A stretch of 64,000 bases of DNA. Origin: Janthinobacterium sp. CG3 (lineage in GTDB: Bacteria > Pseudomonadota > Gammaproteobacteria > Burkholderiales > Burkholderiaceae_D). The notes below the pieces were generated by a model. The model was given only the letters and a program-made list of their open reading frames with translations. It had not been told where the DNA came from and made no database searches. Below, piece after piece: positions 18,309 through 27,062 of the stretch. The translations under genes and the position numbers were made by a program. Location of the stretch: assembly GCF_000344615.1 (NCBI RefSeq), contig NZ_KB467824.1, positions 2,172,702-2,236,701 on the forward strand, written 5' to 3'. Position 1 is the first letter of the stretch, and each line of letters opens with the position of its first letter.

Positions 18309-19382
18309 ATGAAACAGATGGCATTGGTTTTGCAAGGTGGTGGCGCGCTCGGCGCCTTCGAATACGGCGTGGTGGCGGCCCTGGTTGAACGCGGCTGGCA
18401 ACCGACGGCGGTGACGGGCGTGTCGATCGGCGCCATCAACGCCGCGGCGGTGGCCGGCGCGCCCGGCGGCGACATTTGCGCCAGCCTGCACAAGTTGTGG
18501 GCCGCCATCACCCTGCCGGAGGTGCCGTGGCTGCCGGCGTCGCAGCAGGGCAGCCTGTCGCTGTTCGGCAACCCGAATTTCTACAAGCCACGCACCGACT
18601 ACTTCGACATGCTGAGCTGGACCAGCCTGTGTAGCACCTTGCCGATGTACACGACGCTCAACAAGCATTGCGACTTCGAACAAATCAACGACCCGGCCCA
18701 CATGCGCCTGGCGGTGACGTCGACCAATCTGCAAACCGGCGGACCGACCACCTTCTCCAACCACCTGGCGCACGGCGCCGAGCGCATCGTCGCCGAGGGC
18801 CACATTGCCCACCGCACCAGCATCGACGCCGCCCACATCATCGCCAGCGGCAGCCTGCCGCCCGGTTTCGGCGCCACCGAGATCAACGGCACCCAGTTCT
18901 GGGACGGCGGCCTGTTCAGCAACACGCCGATCGACGCCCTGCTCAACCTGCTGGAACCCGACGAGATCGAGACGCTGCCGATTTTCGTCGTCGACCTGTT
19001 CCCCAGCGAGGGCTTGCCGCTGCCGACCAACCTGGTCGAAGTACAGACCCGCACCATCGCGCTGCAATACCAGAACCGCTTCTGGGCACAGTACGGCGGC
19101 ACCGAGGGCCTGCAGGGTTTTATCCAGATGCTGGCCGAGCTGGAGCGCGAACTGCCGCAGGGCAGCGCGCTGCGCGGCCGGGCGTCCTACCAGTGGCTGA
19201 TGCGCCTGCGGGCGCTGAAAAACGTCCAGGTTATCCAGGCGGCGGAACCACCGCTGACCGGCGGCGCCGACTTCTCGCCCTACGGCGTGAGCAACGCCTA
19301 CCAGGCCGGACGCGACGCCGTGGAGAAACACTTTGGCAACGCGCCACAGGGCGCGCAGGAAGCGGCCGCCGCACTGACTTAA
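18309..19382 (+). CDS. Patatin-like phospholipase with C-terminal DUF3734-like region
   Basis: 357 aa from ATG 18309, chosen for the strong GGGAGG site upstream; the frame is open much further 5' but that part overlaps the aldo/keto reductase and is non-coding. Patatin signatures are the oxyanion loop LQGGGALGAFEYG, nucleophile Ser39 in GVSIGAI, and the catalytic Asp199 in WDGGLFSNTPID. The C-terminal third (VEVQTRTIALQYQNRFW onward) looks like DUF3734. There is no signal peptide, so it is cytosolic or membrane-peripheral, probably hydrolysing acyl lipids. It follows the aldo/keto reductase by 155 bases and may be separately transcribed. Confidence 0.9.
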   Translation: MKQMALVLQGGGALGAFEYGVVAALVERGWQPTAVTGVSIGAINAAAVAGAPGGDICASLHKLWAAITLPEVPWLPASQQGSLSLFGNPNFYKPRTDYFDMLSWTSLCSTLPMYTTLNKHCDFEQINDPAHMRLAVTSTNLQTGGPTTFSNHLAHGAERIVAEGHIAHRTSIDAAHIIASGSLPPGFGATEINGTQFWDGGLFSNTPIDALLNLLEPDEIETLPIFVVDLFPSEGLPLPTNLVEVQTRTIALQYQNRFWAQYGGTEGLQGFIQMLAELERELPQGSALRGRASYQWLMRLRALKNVQVIQAAEPPLTGGADFSPYGVSNAYQAGRDAVEKHFGNAPQGAQEAAAALT

Positions 19383-19421
19383 TGACGCTCATTGGGTAGT
19401 AGGCCTGGAGCAGCGCGTGCC

Positions 19422-19467
19422 GCTTCGGCCAACATGGTCGGATTACGCTGTCGCTAATCCGACCCAC
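19422..19467 (+). repeat. Palindromic intergenic repeat (copy E)
   Basis: Arms GGTCGGATTA (19436-19445) and TAATCCGACC (19455-19464) pair perfectly over 10 bases. They are preceded by GCTTCGGCCAACAT, the same module as in copy B (5717). It lies between the convergent patatin and lipoprotein genes, where it could act as a terminator-like stem-loop. Confidence 0.83.
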
Positions 19468-19476
19468 AACACACGC

Positions 19477-19683
19477 TTACTTCTTAATCTGGTTGCCGAT
19501 CACGCCGCCCACCACGGCGCCGCCAACCGCGCCCCCGGTTTCGCCACCGGTCAGCACCGAGCCGGCGACACCGCCGACGGCCGCGCCCACGGCCGTGTTG
19601 CGTTCCCGCTCAGTCAGATTGCCGCACCCGGCCGCCAGCAGTAAGCTCAGCATAACGACCGCCGTTTTAGCCTGTCCGTTCAT
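19477..19683 (-). CDS. Small glycine-zipper lipoprotein (OsmB-like)
   Basis: 68 aa. A short lipoprotein signal ends in the lipobox LLAAGC (Cys20). The mature part contains glycine-zipper repeats (AVGAAVGGVAGSVLTGGETG, then GGAVVGGVIGNQIKK) like OsmB and related envelope-stress lipoproteins. It should be an outer-membrane or periplasm-facing lipoprotein. A GGAGG site precedes ATG 19683. The first 17 bases overlap the 3' end of the upstream permease gene in another frame, so it may be translationally coupled to the export cluster. A role in that exporter is only inferred from this overlap. Confidence 0.82.
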   Translation of the reverse strand: MNGQAKTAVVMLSLLLAAGCGNLTERERNTAVGAAVGGVAGSVLTGGETGGAVGGAVVGGVIGNQIKK

Positions 19684-20893
19684 GATGGTTTCCTCCTCCC
19701 GGTATTAGATCATCGTCCACCGGGCCAAGTTCCTTGAGTTGGCGCCAGCGCGCCAAGCCACCGGCCACGCTGGCGGCCAGCAGGCCGAGCAGCGCCAGCA
19801 GCTCGTGGCGCACCTGCGCCAGCGACGCGCCGAGCTGGTTCAGGGCAATGAAGCCCTGAATGCCGGCGGTCGACGGCAGCAACCAGCGCGCCAGCGACAA
19901 GGCCGGCGGCAAGGCCGTCTCGGGCCAGGCCAGGCCGGCCAGGAACAGCACCGGCAGCGACGTGACGATGAGCAGTTGCGCGCCGCGTTCGCGGGTGCGA
20001 AACAGCGTGCCGAGCAGGATGCCGAAGGCCGCCACCGTCAGCGCGAACAAGACGGTGAAGACGGCCAGGCCGACGCCGTTGCCGCCGCGCGGATAGTCCT
20101 GCCACCACAGCACGAAACCGAAGAAGTAGGCGCAGTTAACCGCCGCCACCGAGGCGTACGCCAGCAGCATGCCGCAGTAGCCGGCGGCGTCGCGCGCCAG
20201 CGGACAGTCGCGCCGCTGCGCCCAGGTGCCGAACATCATCGAGATCGCCATCAGCAGCGTTTGCTGGACGATCAGCGTGGCCACGCCCGGCACGATGTAG
20301 GCGCCGTAGCCCTCGCGCACGTTAAATAGCGGCACCGCGTTGACCGTCACCGGCTGGCGCTGCTGCGCCGCCTGCGCCGCCGACGGCGTGGCCGCGCCCA
20401 GGCGCTTGATTTCGATACCGGCCGAGACGGTGCCGACCACCTCGGCCAGGCCGTTCAGCGCGGCCTTGTTGAGCATCAGGTACAGGCCGTTGCCGGCCAG
20501 TTCAACCTCGGCCGCGCGCCCGGCCAGCACCTTGTTTTGCAGGCCGGCCGGCAGGAACAGCGTGCCGGCGATGTCGTTGCGCCAGATCAGGTCCTGCGCC
20601 ACCCGCAAGTCCGGCGTCACCGCCACCACCTTGATCGACGGATGCGCCGCCGCGTAGCGCGCGATCTGCCGCGACAGCGCGCTGTGGTCCTGGTCGACGA
20701 TCGCCACCGGCACCTGGGTGACGCTCTCGCGGCTGTACGGCAGCGGGTAGAAGAAGGAATAGATGACGCCGCCGACGAACAGCAGCGTCAGCGCGCCCTT
20801 GTCGGCCAACATCGCGCGCCAGGTCAGCGCGAACGCCCGCCAGAGCCGCGCCGGCACGCCGGTGTTGCCGTCTTCGCTGATGTGTTCTTTCAT
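19667..20893 (-). CDS. ABC-2 type transport permease (second of pair)
   Basis: 408 aa from ATG 20893 (MKEHISED). It has an N-terminal helix (GALTLLFVGGVIYSFFYPLPY), then a soluble periplasmic domain (about 60-215) including VPVAIVDQDHSALSRQIARY, then five or six C-terminal helices. This is the layout of the ABC2_membrane_3 family (YhhJ/YbhR-like). The start overlaps the stop of the preceding permease by four bases (ATGA), indicating co-translation. With its partner, an HlyD adaptor and a TolC channel it forms an export cluster. No ATP-binding subunit gene is present nearby. Confidence 0.88.
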   Translation of the reverse strand: MKEHISEDGNTGVPARLWRAFALTWRAMLADKGALTLLFVGGVIYSFFYPLPYSRESVTQVPVAIVDQDHSALSRQIARYAAAHPSIKVVAVTPDLRVAQDLIWRNDIAGTLFLPAGLQNKVLAGRAAEVELAGNGLYLMLNKAALNGLAEVVGTVSAGIEIKRLGAATPSAAQAAQQRQPVTVNAVPLFNVREGYGAYIVPGVATLIVQQTLLMAISMMFGTWAQRRDCPLARDAAGYCGMLLAYASVAAVNCAYFFGFVLWWQDYPRGGNGVGLAVFTVLFALTVAAFGILLGTLFRTRERGAQLLIVTSLPVLFLAGLAWPETALPPALSLARWLLPSTAGIQGFIALNQLGASLAQVRHELLALLGLLAASVAGGLARWRQLKELGPVDDDLIPGGGNHHERTG

Positions 20894-22074
20894 GTTTTGC
20901 CCCAGGCGGCGGCACTGTTGCCGCGCCGGCTCAGCAGCAGCAGGCCGAGCCCGCCGCAGCCGAGCGCGAAGCCGGCCAGCGTCAGCATGTCGACCACGCC
21001 GTAGCGCCAGGGAGCGCCGCCGAGCCAGTGGCGGCTTTGCAGTTGCAGGTAGTGCGTCAGCGGCAGCGCCTGCGCCCAGGCGCGCGCCAGCGGCGGCATC
21101 GCCAGCAGCGGGAAGCCCTGGCCGGCGTAGGCGAAGGCCGGCGCCGTAATGAAGGCCGCCGCCGACAGCGCGTTGCGCAGCGACAGCGTGACGCCGATCA
21201 GCAGCAGGCCGACGCCGAGGTAGGCCAGCACCAGCAGCAGCAAGCCGGCCACCAGCGCGGCCACGCTGCCGGCCACGGCCCAGCCGCGCAGCACGGCGAA
21301 AAACAGCAGGAACAGCAGCGCCTGTAGCGCGAAGGCCAGCAGCGGCAGCGCCAGCTTGCCCAGCACCGCGCGCGGCCAGCTGCCGCCGGCCGTGGCCAGC
21401 CACTGCGGCACGCTGGCGTCGCGCAGCTCGCGCCCGACGCTCGTCACCACCGCCACCACGACGAAAATTTGCAGCATCGACGGAATCAGCGCCAGCACCA
21501 GGAACGATTCGTAGCTGGTGTTTTCATTGAACAGGCTGACCATGCGGCTGCGGATCGGTTCGAACTGCTGCGCCGCCTGCACCGGGCCGGCGCCGCGCTT
21601 GGCGCGCGCGCCCAGCTCGACCCCGGCAGACAGGGTACTGGCGACGGTGCGCACGTCGCGCGTCAGGCCGCCGGCGTGGGAGGAAAACTGGCCGTTGTAG
21701 AACCATTGCACGCTGGCCGCGCGCCCGCCCAGCAGTTGGCCTTCGAAGCCGCGCGGGATCAGCACGAAGCCGTAGGCGCGGCGCTCGCGCAGCAAGGCCA
21801 TCGCTTCGGCGCCGTCGGCCGCCTGCGCCACCACCGCCACGCCGGGCGAGGCGTCGAGCCAGCGTCCCAGCTGGCGCGAGGCGGCACTGTGGTCTTCGTC
21901 GACCAGCGCCACCGGCACGTCGCGCGCCATGCCGGCCGAGAAGATCAGCCAGATCAGCAGGTACAGCGCCAGCGGGATCCAGCTCAGCATGCCCAGGTCC
22001 CAGAAGTCGGCGCGCACGCGCAAGCACTCGCGCGCCAAGACCGCGCCGGCGCCGGCGGACCGCTTGTTGCTCAT
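20890..22074 (-). CDS. ABC-2 type transport permease (first of pair)
   Basis: 394 aa paralogue of the adjacent permease, with the same layout: N-terminal helix (MLSWIPLALYLLIWLIFSAG), periplasmic domain starting VPVALVDEDHSAASRQLGRW, and a hydrophobic C-terminal half with several helices. The two probably form a heterodimeric membrane unit for export. The gene lies 11 bases after the HlyD gene and overlaps the next permease by ATGA. The sequence has no Walker motifs, so energy must come from an ATPase encoded elsewhere or the system works differently. Confidence 0.88.
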   Translation of the reverse strand: MSNKRSAGAGAVLARECLRVRADFWDLGMLSWIPLALYLLIWLIFSAGMARDVPVALVDEDHSAASRQLGRWLDASPGVAVVAQAADGAEAMALLRERRAYGFVLIPRGFEGQLLGGRAASVQWFYNGQFSSHAGGLTRDVRTVASTLSAGVELGARAKRGAGPVQAAQQFEPIRSRMVSLFNENTSYESFLVLALIPSMLQIFVVVAVVTSVGRELRDASVPQWLATAGGSWPRAVLGKLALPLLAFALQALLFLLFFAVLRGWAVAGSVAALVAGLLLLVLAYLGVGLLLIGVTLSLRNALSAAAFITAPAFAYAGQGFPLLAMPPLARAWAQALPLTHYLQLQSRHWLGGAPWRYGVVDMLTLAGFALGCGGLGLLLLSRRGNSAAAWGKT

Positions 22075-22085
22075 CGCGGCCCCAT

Positions 22086-23069
22086 TCAGAGCGGCGGGAA
22101 GACGACCGACATGCCCGGCCGCAGGCCGTCCACCGCGGTCGTCGGCCGCAGGCGGATTTCAAACGTGCGCAAATCGGTGCCGCCCGGGCGCGCCGCGCGC
22201 CAGGTGGCGAAGTCCGGCATGACGGCCACCGAGCTGACCTTGAAACTGACTTGCCGCTTCAGCGCCGCGACGTCGCCGCTGTGGGCGCTGCCCATGGCGA
22301 AGGCGGCCATCTCGTCCTCGCGCACTTGCAGCACAGCCCAGGCGTCGTCGAGCTTGACCAGGGTGACGACCGGGAAGCCCTGCGGCGCCAGTTCGCCCGG
22401 CTGGATCTGGATCTTGCTGACCTGGCCGGCCGCCGGCGCGACGACGCGGGTTTCGTCCAGGGCGATTTCGGCTTCGCTGAGCACGCCGGCAACCTGGCGC
22501 GCCTGCGCGTGCGCCGCCAGCTTGTCTTCGCTGCGCGCCCCCTTCAGCGCCATGTCGTACTGGGCCTTGGCGGCCTGCGCCAACTGCTGCGCCGCGCGCG
22601 CCTGCGCCTCGGCCTCGTCGCGCTTTTGGCGCGCCACCACGCCCTGGCCGAACATCGCGTCGACCCGGCCAAAGGTGGTCTGGGCGATGTCGGCGCCGGT
22701 GCGGGCGCGCTGCCAATTCAGGCGCGCCGCCTCGACCTCCTCCGGCCGGGCGCCGGCGTCGGCCTTCGCCGCCACGGCCTGGGCGGCCTCGCCGGCGGCG
22801 GTGGCCTGGGCGATCTTGGCTTGCACTTCGGCGCTGGTCAGCTCGAACAGCGGGTCGCCGCGGCGCACCGTCTGGCCCAGTTGCACGTGCAGCGCGCCGA
22901 CCCGGCCCGGCACCTTGGACGAGACGTTGACCTCCTGCGCGTCCATCTGCCCTTGCAGCGGCAGCCGCTGCGGCTGGAATGCCTGGAACAAACCCCAGGC
23001 CAGGAAGGCCGCGACCGCGGCCAGCCCCAGCCAGAGCGCGTACGGCGGGTTTTTCTTCGTTGTCGTCAT
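22086..23069 (-). CDS. HlyD-family periplasmic adaptor (membrane fusion protein)
   Basis: 327 aa. A single N-terminal membrane anchor (about residues 10-30: LWLGLAAVAAFLAWGLF) is followed by a biotinyl-lipoyl-like domain (VSSKVPGRVGALHVQLGQTV), a long Ala/Glu/Arg-rich coiled-coil hairpin (about 75-200), then RVVAPAAGQVSKIQIQPGEL and a beta-barrel domain. It bridges an inner-membrane transporter and a TolC-like channel. It begins one base after the stop of the TolC gene and precedes the two ABC-2 permeases, giving the order outer channel, adaptor, permease, permease. Confidence 0.92.
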   Translation of the reverse strand: MTTTKKNPPYALWLGLAAVAAFLAWGLFQAFQPQRLPLQGQMDAQEVNVSSKVPGRVGALHVQLGQTVRRGDPLFELTSAEVQAKIAQATAAGEAAQAVAAKADAGARPEEVEAARLNWQRARTGADIAQTTFGRVDAMFGQGVVARQKRDEAEAQARAAQQLAQAAKAQYDMALKGARSEDKLAAHAQARQVAGVLSEAEIALDETRVVAPAAGQVSKIQIQPGELAPQGFPVVTLVKLDDAWAVLQVREDEMAAFAMGSAHSGDVAALKRQVSFKVSSVAVMPDFATWRAARPGGTDLRTFEIRLRPTTAVDGLRPGMSVVFPPL

Positions 23070-23070
23070 A

Positions 23071-24495
23071 TTAATGATCCTGCAGGGGAATGAGCACGTC
23101 GGCGGACGCGGCCAGCGCGGCCAGGCGCTGCGGCTGGCCGCTGGCCTCGAGTAGCTGGGCCAGCGCCATCACGTAGGCGTAGGCGGTTTGCGCGCGCTGG
23201 GTTTCTATTTTGGCCAGATTGAGGCGGGCGTCGACCTCGTCGAGCGCCGTGACCTGGCCGTTCTGGAAGGCGGCCGATTGCAGCTTGATGTTTTCGCGCG
23301 CCAGTTCCAGCGACGAGGCGCTGGCGAGGAACTGGATGCGGGCGTTTTCCAGCGCCCGCCAATTTTTTTCGATCAAGGTCGGAATGTCGCGCGCGGCCTG
23401 CCGCGCCGTCACCTCGACCCTTTCCTGGTCGAGCCGCGCGGCCTGGATCATCTTGCCGGTATCGATGCGCCCGACCAGCGGCACGCTCAGCGCCACGCCG
23501 ACCATCCAGGTCGACTGCACCAACGCGTCGTTGCCGCGGTTGCGGTTGTAATTGCCGACCGCGAACACGCTGGGGCCGTACTCGCGCCCGTGCAGGCGCA
23601 GCGCCTGCTGCGCCTGGGCGCGCTTGCTGTCGATCTTGCCCCAGGCGGCGTTGCCGTCCATGCCGGCGTCGACGAACGATTGCAGCGGGCCGAGCGGCGC
23701 GCTGTGCACGAACAGCGGCGTGCGCGGACGCACCGGCACGGCCGACGCCAGCAGCCGGTTCAGCGCCACCTGCGCGATCTCGGCGTCGCTGCGCGCCTGC
23801 GCCTCCTCGCTGCGGGCGCCGTCCAGGGCGACGTCGGCGCGCAGCCGTTCGGCGCGCGAAATCAGGCCGCCGGCTTCGAGTTTTTTGGCGTGGCGCTGGT
23901 GTTCGGCGATGCCAGCGCTGGCGTCGGCGCGCACCGCGACGACGCGCTCGGCCAGCAGCAGCTGGAAGTAGCGCTGCGCCACCTGGGTCGCCAGTTTTTC
24001 CTCGACCTCGCGGCTGTCGGCCTCGGCTTCCTGGCGCATGCCGGCGGCCAGGCCCTTGACGGCGTCGAGGCGGCCGCCGGTGTAGAGCGGCCAGACGCTG
24101 CTCAGGCCGACCGAGGACAGGTTGGCAGTCAGGTTGCGGCTGATGGAGGTCGGAATGTCCGGCAGCGGCAGGCTGGGGATGGCGGCTTCGATGCCGCCAA
24201 CCACGCCGGCCACGCGGCTGGTGTCGAGGTTGACGCTGGTGCTCAGGCGGCCCTGGAAGGCGTTCAGGCTCAGCGACGGCCCGTCGATGCGTGACAGCGC
24301 CTGCGCCTTCAAGTCCTTGGCGCGGGCGTCGAGCTGCGCGCCCTGCAGCGCGCCGGAGGCGGCGGCGGCGGCGTGCACGGCCTCGGCGAAGCCGAGCGCG
24401 ACGGGCGTTTGGGCGGCGGCATGCGGCGCCGCAACGACGGCGGCAATCAGCGGCCAGGGAGCGATCAGGCGGCTCAACCCTTGTGGTACTTCCAT
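23071..24495 (-). CDS. TolC-family outer membrane efflux protein
   Basis: 474 aa from ATG 24495 (MEVPQGLSRLIAPW), which has a GGAA element upstream. A signal peptide ends near AAA-QTPVAL. Two outer-membrane-efflux repeats follow, rich in long alpha-helical coiled-coil stretches (for example AQVAQRYFQLLLAERVVAVR and the AQQALRLHGREYGPSVFAVG segment). It should form the trimeric outer-membrane duct for the HlyD and ABC-2 exporter encoded immediately downstream. It is the first gene of the cluster, and the AT-rich region upstream probably carries the promoter. Confidence 0.92.
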   Translation of the reverse strand: MEVPQGLSRLIAPWPLIAAVVAAPHAAAQTPVALGFAEAVHAAAAASGALQGAQLDARAKDLKAQALSRIDGPSLSLNAFQGRLSTSVNLDTSRVAGVVGGIEAAIPSLPLPDIPTSISRNLTANLSSVGLSSVWPLYTGGRLDAVKGLAAGMRQEAEADSREVEEKLATQVAQRYFQLLLAERVVAVRADASAGIAEHQRHAKKLEAGGLISRAERLRADVALDGARSEEAQARSDAEIAQVALNRLLASAVPVRPRTPLFVHSAPLGPLQSFVDAGMDGNAAWGKIDSKRAQAQQALRLHGREYGPSVFAVGNYNRNRGNDALVQSTWMVGVALSVPLVGRIDTGKMIQAARLDQERVEVTARQAARDIPTLIEKNWRALENARIQFLASASSLELARENIKLQSAAFQNGQVTALDEVDARLNLAKIETQRAQTAYAYVMALAQLLEASGQPQRLAALAASADVLIPLQDH

Positions 24496-24961
24496 GTGCG
24501 ATTTCCGTTCAGCGAAAGCGCGTGTTGCGCGTAGTATGTGAAATTGCATGTTGCCAAAGCAATTATATACACGCCGAATCGGATTTCACGTTTGTTTGCC
24601 CCTTGAAAGCGCTGTTTTGACGGCCGCGAAATAGAGCAAAACCTCCAATTTAATTGCGTGCGGCGCGTGTGCCGGCCAGCGCGCCTGGCAATCGGTGGAT
24701 GGCGTTTTGAAAAATTATGCGCTAAGATGGCTTTCGCAATCATTTGCCACACATGCATTATTGCAAATATATACTTGTTTATATCCATAAACAACATCGA
24801 CAAACGGGCGCGCCGCAATCCACGCCGGCGCACCCCGGGCGCCACCCTCGCCGCCCCGCAATCCACCAGCACCACCGAATCAAGCCGACTGCACGACGTT
24901 CGGACCGACCAGTCGGCGCCGCCCGCCACCTATACATCTAGACAGAAAATGGAGCAAGACC
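24496..24961. other. AT-rich divergent intergenic region (466 bp)
   Basis: This stretch separates the TolC and aminotransferase starts and is distinctly AT-rich at 24545-24800 compared with its surroundings. Several TATA-like hexamers occur (for example AATTATATAC near 24570 and AAATATATAC near 24766), so divergent promoters are likely. No tRNA, open frame with coding character, or clear hairpin with a T-run was recognised. Confidence 0.5.
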
Positions 24962-26173
24962 ATGAACGCCATCCTGGCCCCCAGCATTGTGCCGCTTGAA
25001 CTGATCCTGCCGGACGAGCCGCTACTGATGATGGGAGCCGGCCCGGTTCCCATTCCGCACCGCGTGGCCTACGCCAACTCGATCGTCATCAACCATCTGG
25101 GCGAGACCATGAACAAGGTCATCGCGCAGGTCAAGGACATGGGCCGTTATGTGTTCCAGACCACGTCGAGCCATGTGATGGGCGTGGCCGGGCCGGGGTC
25201 GGCGGCGATGGAAATGGCGGTCTGCAACCTGGTGCGGCCGGGCGCGCGCGTGCTGTCGGTGTGCAACGGCTATTTCAGCAACCGCATGGCCGAGATGGCC
25301 CGCCGCGTCGGCGGCCAGGTCACGCTGGTCGACATCGCCAACAACGAAAGCGCCGACCTGCAACTGATCGAGCAGTATTTCAACAGCGCCAACTACGACG
25401 TCCTGACTATCGTCCAAGGCGAGACCTCGAACACCGTGTGCAACAAGGATTTGCAGCAGATCGCCAAGATGGCCAAGTCGCACGGCTGCCTGGTCGTGGT
25501 CGACGCCGTCTGCACGCTGAGCACCATGCCGCTGGAGATGGACCGGTGGCAGATCGACGCCGTCATCACCGGCGGGCAGAAGGGGCTGTCGTCGATTCCC
25601 GGCGTGTCGCTGCTGGCGTTTTCAAACGACGCCTGGACCCGCATCGAGGGCCGCGAGGACACGCTGGCGCATTGGTGTCTCGACGCCAAGCTGGCCGACA
25701 AGTTCTGGAACCAGAATTCCTACCACTACACGGCGCCGGTGTCGGGCATCCTGGCGCTGCACGAGGCGCTGCGCCTGGTGTGCGAGGAAACCCTGGCCCA
25801 GCGCTTCCAGCGCCACCGCCAGTGCTCCGAGGCATTGCAGGAAAGCATAGAGGAAATGGGCTTGCACTTGCTGGTGCCGCCGCGCGCCCGTTTGAATTCG
25901 GTGATCGGCATCACGATTCCGGACAAGGTTTCGGCCGACGCGGTGCGCGCCTACATGTCGAAGGTGCACAAGGTGGAGATATCCGGCTCCTTCGGCTTGA
26001 ACATCCTGCGCATCGGCCAAATGGGCGAGCAAAGCCGCGCGCACCACCTGTTCAGGACGCTGCACGCCTTCGGCACCAGCATGCAAGCCTGCGGCGCGCG
26101 GCTCGATTTGCCGGCCGGAATGGCCCGGCTGGAAACGCGCCTGTCCGAACGCTCGGCAACGCTGGCCGTCTAA
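24962..26173 (+). CDS. Alanine-glyoxylate / serine-pyruvate type PLP aminotransferase
   Basis: 403 aa class V fold aminotransferase. Visible features are the N-terminal GAGPVPIPHRV (substrate/PLP region), TTSSHVMGVAGPGSAAMEMA, QGETSNTVCN, VVVDAVCTL with the PLP-pyridine Asp, and the Schiff-base Lys207 in TGGQKGLSSIPG. The family transfers amino groups between alanine, serine or phosphonate amines and glyoxylate or pyruvate. The GGAG site before ATG 24962 supports the start. No pathway partner lies nearby, so the specific substrate cannot be assigned. Confidence 0.87.
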   Translation: MNAILAPSIVPLELILPDEPLLMMGAGPVPIPHRVAYANSIVINHLGETMNKVIAQVKDMGRYVFQTTSSHVMGVAGPGSAAMEMAVCNLVRPGARVLSVCNGYFSNRMAEMARRVGGQVTLVDIANNESADLQLIEQYFNSANYDVLTIVQGETSNTVCNKDLQQIAKMAKSHGCLVVVDAVCTLSTMPLEMDRWQIDAVITGGQKGLSSIPGVSLLAFSNDAWTRIEGREDTLAHWCLDAKLADKFWNQNSYHYTAPVSGILALHEALRLVCEETLAQRFQRHRQCSEALQESIEEMGLHLLVPPRARLNSVIGITIPDKVSADAVRAYMSKVHKVEISGSFGLNILRIGQMGEQSRAHHLFRTLHAFGTSMQACGARLDLPAGMARLETRLSERSATLAV

Positions 26174-26177
26174 AACA

Positions 26178-26204
26178 GGGGTCAAACCCTCGGGGACTTG
26201 CCCC
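26178..26204 (+). repeat. Short GGGGTC...CCCC palindromic repeat
   Basis: An imperfect hairpin starting GGGGTCAAACCCTCGGGG and ending GCCCC lies 5 bases after the aminotransferase stop. A related sequence, GGGGTCAGGCCCCGAGGG, is at 55984. This is a second intergenic repeat type, distinct from the GTCGGATTA family. It may terminate or stabilise the transcript end between two convergent genes. Confidence 0.55.
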
Positions 26205-26243
26205 GGCTGCCCGCCTCGGCTTGATTTTCAGCGTCTCCGGCCC

Positions 26244-27062
26244 CTATTGCGCGAGCAGGCGCCCGGCGTGCGAGTACACCACGCAGCCGTGCTGGCGCGC
26301 GAAGCCGACCAGGCAGATGCCGGCCCGCTCGGCCATGCGCACCGCCAGCGCGGTCGGCGCCGAGATCGTCGCCAGCAGGCCGATGTCGGCGCGCGCCGCC
26401 TTTTGCACCAGCTCGTAACTGGCGCGGCTGCTCATGATGGCGAAGCCCGGCGGCCGCTTGCCGCCGCGCGCCAGTGCGCCGATCAGTTTGTCGAGCGCGT
26501 TGTGGCGGCCGACGTCTTCGCGCACCGTCAAGATGGCGCCGTCCAGGCCGACCCAGGCGGCGGCGTGGGTGGCGCCGGTCAGCGCGTTGAGCGGCTGGCG
26601 CGACGCCAGCGACGCGAAGGCGCGCAGCAAGGCCGCCTTGGCGATCACGTCCGCGGCGCCGACCGCGGCCGGCTCCAGGTCCAGCGCGCCCAGGCTTTCC
26701 AGGCCGCACAGGCCGCAGCCGGTATTGCCGGCCTGGCTGCGGCGGCGCTCCTTGAGGCGCATGAAGCAATCGCTGGCGATGCTCAGGCGCAGTTCGGCGC
26801 CGACCGCGCCGGGCGTGTACACCAATTCAATATCGTAGATGTCGCCGGGCCGGTCGACGATGCGCTCGGACAGGCTAAAGCCGACGGCGAAATCGTCCAG
26901 GTCGAGCGGCGTCGCCATCATCACCGCTTGCGAGATGCCGTTGTAGACCAGCGCCAGCGGCACCTCTTCGGCCACCGAATCGGTGGCCGGCAGGCCGGTG
27001 CCGCCGGGCGCGTGGCGCAGCACCGCCAGATTGCTCCAGCCGGACAGCGGCGTTTCGCTCAT
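26244..27062 (-). CDS. fdhD: Formate dehydrogenase sulfurtransferase FdhD
   Basis: 272 aa from ATG 27062; a start two codons earlier is possible. FdhD moves sulfur from IscS to the molybdenum cofactor, an essential step for formate dehydrogenases. The diagnostic GCGLCG motif is present with Cys116 and Cys119, along with DDFAVGFSLSERIV and the C-terminal SSRASYELVQKAARA / ISAPTALAVRMAE regions. Its ATG overlaps the stop of the small upstream gene by four bases (ATGA). That gene in turn overlaps the molybdoenzyme gene, so the three proteins should be made from one transcript. Confidence 0.94.
   Translation of the reverse strand: MSETPLSGWSNLAVLRHAPGGTGLPATDSVAEEVPLALVYNGISQAVMMATPLDLDDFAVGFSLSERIVDRPGDIYDIELVYTPGAVGAELRLSIASDCFMRLKERRRSQAGNTGCGLCGLESLGALDLEPAAVGAADVIAKAALLRAFASLASRQPLNALTGATHAAAWVGLDGAILTVREDVGRHNALDKLIGALARGGKRPPGFAIMSSRASYELVQKAARADIGLLATISAPTALAVRMAERAGICLVGFARQHGCVVYSHAGRLLAQ

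Noticed and set aside
24474..24929. Minus-strand open frame spanning the TolC start and the AT-rich gap
   Set aside because: It overlaps the TolC signal-peptide region in another frame and shows no coding features. The gap is better explained as promoter DNA.
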